From Oliverpabstia intestinalis (lineage in GTDB: Bacteria; Bacillota; Clostridia; Lachnospirales; Lachnospiraceae): DNA of 36,666 nt. Location of the stretch: assembly GCF_009696065.1 (NCBI RefSeq), contig NZ_VUMS01000025.1, positions 1 to 36,666 of the forward strand. The letters run 5' to 3'. Positions 31,753-36,666 of this stretch are shown here, piece by piece (the first letter of the stretch is position 1; every line of letters begins with the position of its first letter). The notes under the pieces are model-generated. The model saw only the letters and a list, made by a program, of their open reading frames with translations. It was not told the origin of the DNA and made no database searches. Made by a program: the position numbers and the translations under genes.

Positions 31753-32826
31753 ATGGCTCTTTATATTACGACAGTGGAAGATATCTGTTCTGACAGAAAT
31801 CTGGCGAAAACAGCCTGTACTCTGTGTTCGGACGATCTGTTAATTCTGCTGCTGTCAGATGATTCGACAGATGAGTGGCAGGAGCTACAGATGATTGCTG
31901 AGAAAAAAGGATTCCACATACAGAAAGAAACGGTTACAAGTGATAGTTATAAAAGTATGGATGCAGCTTATTGTGAGGCGATTCAAAAAATAATAAAACC
32001 GGATGATAATGGGATAACATATCAAAAACTTATCTTTGTCGGACGAGTCCTTCTTCGGGCAGTGATTCGATTATATGATACTTTGGAACGGAATTCTTTT
32101 TACATAGAAGCACGGATAGCCGGGTTTAATCCTCCAAAAAGAACGTTATCTTCGAAGGTTACTATCGAAGCCGCATATAAAAAGCAGAAGGCGAAAAAGG
32201 TTCCCCAAAAGCCGACACTGGAATTACTTTTGGATGATGAGGGTGAAGCTTCGAAGGTATCCATAACAATTCCAGAAACTACAACCGAACGGGAAATACA
32301 AGTAGCAAGTGAAGCAGAATCACAAAAGCAGTGGAAAGAAAAAGTTCCTTTAGAAAAACAAAATACGATTGGCCAGGTGGCAGGAAGAGAAAGTAATTAT
32401 AATAAAAATGCCATTTATCAAAATGCTCAGGGAAACATGGTAATTGCCCCCACAAAGTCCAGAAAGGAATTAGAAGCATCCATTTTTCGAAAAAGCAAAC
32501 AGGCTGTACAGAAAAAACAGGAGTATTCGCCGGAATTTATTGAGCAACTACTGGCGTATGAACAAGTAGTTCTTCGTACCAAAAAGTATTTTCTGGAGCA
32601 TATGCAGCTTAGACAGATGGCAGATAAGGATTTTTTGGCTATGCTGACTCTTATTCAAACTTCGGAAACAAAAGAAGAATGGGTACAAAATATGGCAGTG
32701 GAACTTCCGGGGATAAAAGTGGCTCCTGCGTTATCAGAAATAGAATTTCTGGAGTATCAGCGGACTGCACAGGAAGTAACAGAAGCAACATACTGGTTGG
32801 GAGAAAGCCGAGAGGTGGAAAAATGA
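31753..32826 (+). CDS. Hypothetical protein (357 residues) in the actin-sortase operon
   Basis: Family not recognised. The N-terminal ~150 residues are folded (MALYITTVEDICSDRNLAKT, LIFVGRVLLRAVIRLYDTL). A polar, probably disordered linker with repeated Lys/Glu follows (about 150-255), then a helical C-terminal part (EYSPEFIEQLLAYEQVVLR). There is no signal peptide. The start at 31753 follows CAGGAGAAGTAAC; an in-frame codon at 31708 lies inside the previous gene. Its stop overlaps the sortase start. Its place between the segregation genes and the sortase gives no clear hint of function. Confidence 0.6.
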   Translation: MALYITTVEDICSDRNLAKTACTLCSDDLLILLLSDDSTDEWQELQMIAEKKGFHIQKETVTSDSYKSMDAAYCEAIQKIIKPDDNGITYQKLIFVGRVLLRAVIRLYDTLERNSFYIEARIAGFNPPKRTLSSKVTIEAAYKKQKAKKVPQKPTLELLLDDEGEASKVSITIPETTTEREIQVASEAESQKQWKEKVPLEKQNTIGQVAGRESNYNKNAIYQNAQGNMVIAPTKSRKELEASIFRKSKQAVQKKQEYSPEFIEQLLAYEQVVLRTKKYFLEHMQLRQMADKDFLAMLTLIQTSETKEEWVQNMAVELPGIKVAPALSEIEFLEYQRTAQEVTEATYWLGESREVEK

Positions 32827-33593
32827 GAAAACGGATCCAGATATTAATTGGTCTTCTATGGATTTTTGCGGCGCTCTTTTTTATAGGAAAGAGTGTACCT
32901 GTAGCCAGGGAATATATAAGCTTCGATCGGCAGCAGGATGAAATGCTGCATACCTTTATTCAGAATGAAGAAGTTATGCAGTGGCAAAATGATGAACCGG
33001 AAACCACAATCCCGGATCTGCGTATTGATTTTACATCTTTACAGAGGTTAAATCCGGATATTATCGGATGGCTTTATATACCTGTCTTGGAAATAAATTA
33101 TCCTATTTTATTGGGAAAAGATAATGAAGAGTATTTACATAAAAATTATTTACATGAGAATCAATATCTCGGTTCTATATTTGCACACTACCAGACATCG
33201 CCATTGCTCGATGAGCCTTATACCGTTTTATTCGGACATAATATGAGATCCGGAAGGATGTTTGGTAAACTCTCAAAGTATCAGGATAAAGCCTTCCGGG
33301 ATGCCAATCCCTTTGTATATATCTACACACCTGAGAAAAGTTATCAGTGCACCATATATGCCTGCCTCCATGTAAATTCATCTGACCCGTATGTATATAC
33401 CACAGGATATGAATTTGGTTCTCTAAACTACTGGGAACTGATTGACTATACGGCTACAAATGCCATGTATTCGTGTGATCTTTTCCCAAATGCTATGGAT
33501 CAGGTATTTTGCCTTTCGACCTGTGCAAGCGGAGGAAGACAACGGGAAAGATTTACGGTGTTTTGTGTTGTGACTTCATCACAAGAGAAATAG
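32823..33593 (+). CDS. Class B sortase
   Basis: This 256-residue protein has an N-terminal signal anchor (about 5-22, IQILIGLLWIFAALFFIG), then the sortase beta-barrel. IIGWLYIPVLEINYPILLG and LFGHNMRSGRMFGKL (catalytic His near 138) are typical of class B, as is CLSTCASGGRQRERFTV (catalytic Cys near 234, Arg near 242). Sortases join surface proteins to peptidoglycan. No LPXTG- or NPQTN-like substrate is encoded in this window, so the substrate is elsewhere on the element or on the chromosome. The start at 32823 overlaps the previous stop; GAGAGGTGG is the ribosome site. A clear terminator follows, ending the operon. Confidence 0.9.
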   Translation: MRKRIQILIGLLWIFAALFFIGKSVPVAREYISFDRQQDEMLHTFIQNEEVMQWQNDEPETTIPDLRIDFTSLQRLNPDIIGWLYIPVLEINYPILLGKDNEEYLHKNYLHENQYLGSIFAHYQTSPLLDEPYTVLFGHNMRSGRMFGKLSKYQDKAFRDANPFVYIYTPEKSYQCTIYACLHVNSSDPYVYTTGYEFGSLNYWELIDYTATNAMYSCDLFPNAMDQVFCLSTCASGGRQRERFTVFCVVTSSQEK

Positions 33594-33599
33594 ATAATT

Positions 33600-33629
33600 G
33601 CTACAGTCAGCAGGATTGCTTTCTGTAGC
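33600..33629 (+). terminator. Terminator of the transfer/segregation operon
   Basis: GCTACAG and CTGTAGC form a perfect 7-bp stem around a 16-base loop, followed by seven T's. It lies just after the sortase stop. Confidence 0.8.
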
Positions 33630-33675
33630 TTTTTTTATGGATTGCAGTGTTTTCCTGACTCTTTAAGAAAGAAAA

Positions 33676-33710
33676 CCCATATTACATGTGAAGCCAATTC
33701 ATACATGGAG
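33676..33710 (+). promoter_or_regulatory. Repeated leader motif, copy k (upstream of the small gene)
   Basis: CCCATATT, TG in the fixed register, AATTCATA, then CATGGAG. AAGGAGGAAAGAG follows, but no start codon lies at normal distance from that site. Confidence 0.65.
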
Positions 33711-33767
33711 CAAAAAGGAGGAAAGAGTAAAAATAACTGTGTGAAAGAGAATGGGAGGACTTATTTT

Positions 33768-33944
33768 ATGAATGAGACATTTTATCTGTTTCTAAGCCGA
33801 AAAGAACAGCAGCAGGTATTACAAAACCTGGAACAGAGAGGATTTTTATGGGAATCGGGGAAAAAACCAACGGATTTTCCTAGACTGCAAAATCTGATCG
33901 TAAGCATTGACAAAACAGGGAAGAAAATAAAATACATCGTATGA
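33768..33944 (+). CDS. Small hypothetical protein (58 residues)
   Basis: MNETFYLFLSRKEQQQVLQN continues through LEQRGFLWESGKKPTDFPRL to a stop at 33944. I do not recognise the family. GGGAGG at 33752-33757 supports the ATG at 33768. An upstream in-frame GTG at 33741 is 18 bases from the leader's own ribosome site, too far to be convincing. The gene is a single unit between leader copy k and a strong terminator. Its position may mean a former longer gene whose start has been lost. Confidence 0.55.
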   Translation: MNETFYLFLSRKEQQQVLQNLEQRGFLWESGKKPTDFPRLQNLIVSIDKTGKKIKYIV

Positions 33945-33955
33945 TAAACCGTCAG

Positions 33956-33992
33956 AAAAGAAAGAGGATCAGATATGCATTCTCTTTCTTTT
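33956..33992 (+). terminator. Terminator preceding the group II intron
   Basis: AAAAGAAAGAG and CTCTTTCTTTT form an 11-bp stem running into T's. The intron begins eight bases later, the pattern expected of class C introns, which insert behind terminators. Confidence 0.8.
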
Positions 33993-34521
33993 TTGATGCC
34001 GTGTGTCCAGCGAAGCTAGACCACACTTGCCGGTGAAAGTCCGGTCACGGTAATCGCCAGTGAGCCGTGTAGCTAAACTCGGTGCGTTGTAGTAATACAG
34101 GGTGCTAAGCGAGTGGATAAAGTAACCTCGACAAGAGGAGCGAGCAATCATGCAGACTGTAACATTAAGTGAATTCTGCCGTATCGTTAAAAAGGTATCT
34201 GATAGGAGAGCAAAGAGAAGTTGAGCCCTGGGTATATGGGCGAAAACCATGGAACGTGTGAAGAAACTGGAAAGCAGCACGGAAGAATCTTTCGGTATAG
34301 AGGAAGCGGTATGTATGAAAAGTGTGGTTCGGAACTGGAGAGACCCTACCCATCACCAAAAGGTAAAAAGAAAGCGTATAAGCTTGGCGAAATCGTATTT
34401 CTGATGGGAGGGAGTCGGAGAGGAACATAGTACCGATAATGGCTGTGCAAGAAAACGCAGTTTATGGGAAGGTTCCTTACTTCATTCAAGTTTGTAGAGA
34501 GGGTAAGAGTGAGAGAATGTC

Positions 34522-35811
34522 ATGCAGACTAATAACTCCAAAGAAAAAGTTCGACAACTTCAAAACAAACTATATCTGACAGCCAAGAAATGTGACAGCC
34601 GAAGATTTCATGCATTGTACGATAAGGTGTATCGGGATGATGTACTTTTCGAGGCATGGAAACGGGTAAAAGCTAACAAAGGTTCCAGTGGTGTAGATGG
34701 TGTCAGAATCGAAGATATTGAAGCGATGGAAATTGAAAAATATCTGTCAGAAATCAAATCGGAGCTGATGGATGGAAAGTACAAACCATCCCCAGTAAAG
34801 CGAGTTATGACACCAAAACCAGACGGAAGTGAAAGACCTCTTGGAATACCAACAGTCAAGGACAGAATTGTGCAAATGGCTACCAAGATAGCAATAGAGC
34901 CAGTATTCGAAGCTGACTTTAGAGATTGTTCCTATGGATTCCGACCGAAAAGAAGTGCCAAGCAAGCACTGGAAGTGGTAAGGAAAGCGTGTAACAACAA
35001 GGGCTATTATGTAGTAGACGCAGATATTGAGAAGTTCTTTGATAACGTAAACCAAGATAAGCTGATGAAACTGATAGAGCAGAGAATATCAGACCGTAGG
35101 ATATTGAAGCTGATAAGACAATGGTTAGTATCAGGAGTATTATACGGAAATGTACTGACAATCTCTGAACTGGGAACAAGCCAAGGTTCAGTTATATCTC
35201 CGTTATTGGCAAACATCTACTTAAATACACTGGACAGATTGTGGGAAAAGTATGGACTTACTCACGGTATTCTTGTAAGGTACGCAGATGATACAGTAAT
35301 CATCTGCAAGAATAAGAAAAGTGCAAATCACGCACTGAACTTATTGCAGTACATCATGGCAAAACTGGATTTAAAGCTACACCCAGTAAAAACAAAGATT
35401 GTCAGCATGTGGGACGGAAAAGAGGGATTTGACTTTCTTGGAATGCACCACAGAAGAATGACAACGGAAACAAGCAAAGGACAATTGTATAAAGAAACTT
35501 ATCAGTATCCGAGCAGGAAAGCTATGAGGAAAATGAAAGTAGAAATTAAAAGAAATGTAAACAGTCGAAGTCTGCTGATTGCAAAGGAAGAGGATTTAAT
35601 AAAGAATCTAAATCCGAAAATCACAGGTTGGAAGAATTATTATTCCACCAAAACAAATGAGAAATGGATGCAGGAATTGGACTGGTACATTATCTGTACC
35701 TTTACAAGATGGTATAACAAGAAACACCAAAGGCGTAAACATATGTCAAGAGTGGGATTTGTTAGAAATAGCATTTACGAAAAAGGATTAAAGAAAATGG
35801 CTAGAGCATGA
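34522..35811 (+). CDS. ltrA: Group II intron reverse transcriptase/maturase
   Basis: A 429-residue LtrA-type protein. RT motifs visible are KANKGSSGVDGV (RT0/1), RPLGIPTVKDRIVQMA, SYGFRPKRSAKQAL, DADIEKFFDNV, GTSQGSVISPLLANIYLN and the catalytic YADD (254-257). A maturase (GIIM) domain follows with LNPKITGWKNYYS near 363-375. The protein ends soon after, with no HNH endonuclease domain, consistent with class C introns that use replication forks or nicks for priming. It should splice the intron RNA and copy it into DNA. The frame is intact, so the intron may still be active. The start at 34522 is internal to the intron, as expected. Confidence 0.95.
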   Translation: MQTNNSKEKVRQLQNKLYLTAKKCDSRRFHALYDKVYRDDVLFEAWKRVKANKGSSGVDGVRIEDIEAMEIEKYLSEIKSELMDGKYKPSPVKRVMTPKPDGSERPLGIPTVKDRIVQMATKIAIEPVFEADFRDCSYGFRPKRSAKQALEVVRKACNNKGYYVVDADIEKFFDNVNQDKLMKLIEQRISDRRILKLIRQWLVSGVLYGNVLTISELGTSQGSVISPLLANIYLNTLDRLWEKYGLTHGILVRYADDTVIICKNKKSANHALNLLQYIMAKLDLKLHPVKTKIVSMWDGKEGFDFLGMHHRRMTTETSKGQLYKETYQYPSRKAMRKMKVEIKRNVNSRSLLIAKEEDLIKNLNPKITGWKNYYSTKTNEKWMQELDWYIICTFTRWYNKKHQRRKHMSRVGFVRNSIYEKGLKKMARA

Positions 35812-35840
35812 CGTAATGCTGTAGAAAGAAGAATGTTGGA

Positions 35841-35873
35841 AAGCCGTGTGAGGGAGAACCTCATGCACGGTTT
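35841..35873 (+). ncRNA. Group II intron domain V
   Basis: AGCCGTGTGAGGGAG pairs back with CCTCATGCACGGTTT around a GAGA-type loop, the conserved catalytic hairpin. A second hairpin (GGCGGATGA/TCATCCGCC, about 35881-35904) follows and should be domain VI. Confidence 0.8.
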
Positions 35874-35920
35874 GATGAGGGGCGGATGAAATTTCTCATC
35901 CGCCTACTCTACCTGATTTT

Positions 35921-35954
35921 CCATATTTGAAATGAAACTATTCACAGTATGGAG
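35921..35954 (+). promoter_or_regulatory. Repeated leader motif, copy l (after the intron)
   Basis: CCATATT, TGAAACTATTCACA in the fixed register, then GTATGGAG; a near-perfect copy. GGAGGGAAGGA follows, but the only nearby ATG (35990) opens a 16-codon reading that stops at 36040. The gene it once served seems degraded. Confidence 0.75.
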
Positions 35955-36059
35955 AAAAGAAAATGGAGGGAAGGAATCTGTAATCACCTATGAAGGTTCT
36001 GTTTAACACCGAAAGAATGGAGAAAGAGACAATACTATAAAAGTTCATGAAGAATTCAG

Positions 36060-36450
36060 TTGAATCCGCACAGGCTCTTGCTTAAAAGGAATGAAGCCGG
36101 AGGATGTAGTAACATACATTGAGGGTGAGCCAAAAGTTGGGAGGGTTCCAGTTGAACCGGGAATGACGAATGCAGAAAAGACAGATGCTATCGGACAGAG
36201 AATCGTTGGAATTAACACAGAGAAACGCCGAGATCAATGAGGGAATGGTCAGATTCGATATTATTTTTTATGTCCGCATGAAAAATGTTCTTTCCCAGAT
36301 TATTGTGAATATTGAAGCTCAAAAGGACGAACCATCCGAATATAAGATATTAAACCGGGCTATCTTTTATGTGAGCAGGCTTGTTTCATCACAAAAAGAG
36401 AGATTTTGTAAATACGAATTATGATGAGATAAAATGGTCCTATGTCAAGA
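36060..36450 (+). pseudogene. Broken PD-(D/E)XK nuclease-family (Rpn/transposase-like) gene
   Basis: The readable protein is in pieces: MKPEDVVTYIEGEPKVGRVP up to GINTE, then after a one-base slip in GAGAAACGCC, NAEINEGMVRFDIIFYVRM, IIVNIEAQKDEPSEYKIL and YVSRLVSSQKER, then after a second slip near 36402, DFVNTNYDEIK. MVRFDIIF with NIEAQ is the D...ExQ nuclease site of the PD-(D/E)XK family common in Lachnospiraceae genomes. Relatives continue with a further ~150 residues; here the IS3-family end cuts in. Two frameshifts plus truncation make it a pseudogene. It could have been a recombination-promoting nuclease. Confidence 0.7.
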
Positions 36451-36452
36451 TT

Positions 36453-36472
36453 TAGTACAAGTTAAAGTGAGG
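36453..36472 (+). repeat. Terminal repeat of the right IS3-family element
   Basis: TAGTACAAGTTAAAGTGAGG matches the repeat at 104-125 (minus strand) with few differences. It marks the downstream end of the minus-strand IS, inserted into the PD-(D/E)XK pseudogene. Confidence 0.55.
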
Positions 36473-36483
36473 TTTTCCCCATC

Positions 36484-36666
36484 TTAACTTGCCATTGGCT
36501 CTTCGTTCTGTTGCAATCTACGGTATAGTTCTTCGTAGGCATTTGGTGACATGTAATCGCAATGACTATGGATTCGCTTGGTGTTATAGAATGCCTCCAG
36601 ATATTCGAATACCAATCGATATGCATGATTATAGTCGCGGATTTTGAAGCGATTCAGCCATTCGCG
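36484..36666 (-). CDS. IS3-family transposase OrfB, C-terminal end (cut by the window edge)
   Basis: The minus strand reads REWLNRFKIRDYNHAYRLVF, then EYLEAFYNTKRIHSHCDYM and SPNAYEELYRRL before the stop at 36484. EAFYNTKRIHS-----SP--YE is the C-terminal end of the DDE integrase core (rve) of IS3/IS150 transposases. The catalytic residues lie outside the window. It is oriented like the OrfA fragment at the left end, so both may be copies of the same IS. Confidence 0.85.
   Translation of the reverse strand, partial: REWLNRFKIRDYNHAYRLVFEYLEAFYNTKRIHSHCDYMSPNAYEELYRRLQQNEEPMAS

Larger units (their letters stand above)
34001..35912 (+). mobile_element. Full-length group II intron (probably class C)
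   Basis: The 5' end GTGTGTCCAGCG fits the GTGYG consensus. The RNA domains fill 34001-34521, the maturase gene lies at 34522-35811, and domains V and VI follow to CTACTCTAC at about 35912. Insertion eight bases behind a rho-independent terminator, and the lack of an endonuclease domain in the protein, point to class C. The 3' boundary is estimated to within a few bases. The 520 bases before the maturase hold ribozyme structure, not genes. The intron lies between a terminator and leader copy l, so it probably disrupts no coding sequence. Confidence 0.85.

Overview
The window is about 36.7 kb of moderately AT-rich DNA from a low-GC Gram-positive anaerobe, most likely a gut Lachnospiraceae/Clostridia. 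This rests on strong GGAGG ribosome sites, DUF5688 and Maff2/TcpD-type mobile-element genes, a BspA-like repeat protein and a class B sortase. It looks like the interior of a large conjugative plasmid or integrative conjugative element (ICE). It carries a type IV coupling protein (VirD4/TraG), an SSB, two cell-wall hydrolases, a ParA/ParB pair and a ParM-like actin. I see no VirB4, complete relaxase or integrase, so the element extends beyond the window or is incomplete here.

Layout. 1-125 and 36453-36666 are the head and tail of IS3-family insertion sequences, both on the minus strand and sharing a terminal repeat. 404-11023 (+) holds a RecB-like nuclease/UvrD helicase fusion, a MoxR/CobS-like AAA+ ATPase, a CobT-like metallopeptidase-VWA protein, a long coiled-coil protein, a small membrane protein and a membrane-anchored BspA-like protein. 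11060-15557 (-) holds a sigma-70-type factor, a hairpin-rich noncoding segment, SSB, a YhaM-like OB-fold/HD protein, a DUF5688 protein and an unknown. 15672-18916 (+) holds a DUF3801-like protein and the coupling protein.

18917-22300 is an insertion graveyard. It contains a broken AAA/SMC-type ATPase gene, leftovers of a Tn916-like element (a thioester-adhesin/MobT chimera, a DUF3789 protein and a TcpD-like protein), an intact RelB/ParE-type toxin-antitoxin pair, a 24-nt fragment of a group II intron 5' end and a broken SIR2 gene. 22369-24265 (+) is parA-parB. 24372-25388 (-) is a protein of unknown function. 25522-33593 (+) is a continuous operon: a membrane protein with a phage-lysozyme domain, an M15 peptidase, a ParM-like actin, a ParR-like candidate adaptor, two unknowns and sortase B. 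A small gene, an intact group II intron inserted just after a terminator, and a degraded PD-(D/E)XK gene follow.

The most striking system-level signal is a repeated leader. Nine copies share CCCATATT, then a TG at a fixed distance, usually a version of AACTATTCACA, and then ATGGAG followed by an extended GGAGGAAAGAAA ribosome site. Three further sites carry only CCATATT. The copies sit on both strands in front of most operons and are absent from the graveyard. This marks an element-wide regulon. The sigma-like factor encoded in the window is a natural but unproven candidate regulator. If CATATT is a -10 element, the invariant G falls at +1 and the conserved block becomes a shared mRNA 5' end. 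In several copies the arms also form a dyad (CCATATT/AATATGG), so an operator or an RNA hairpin remains possible.
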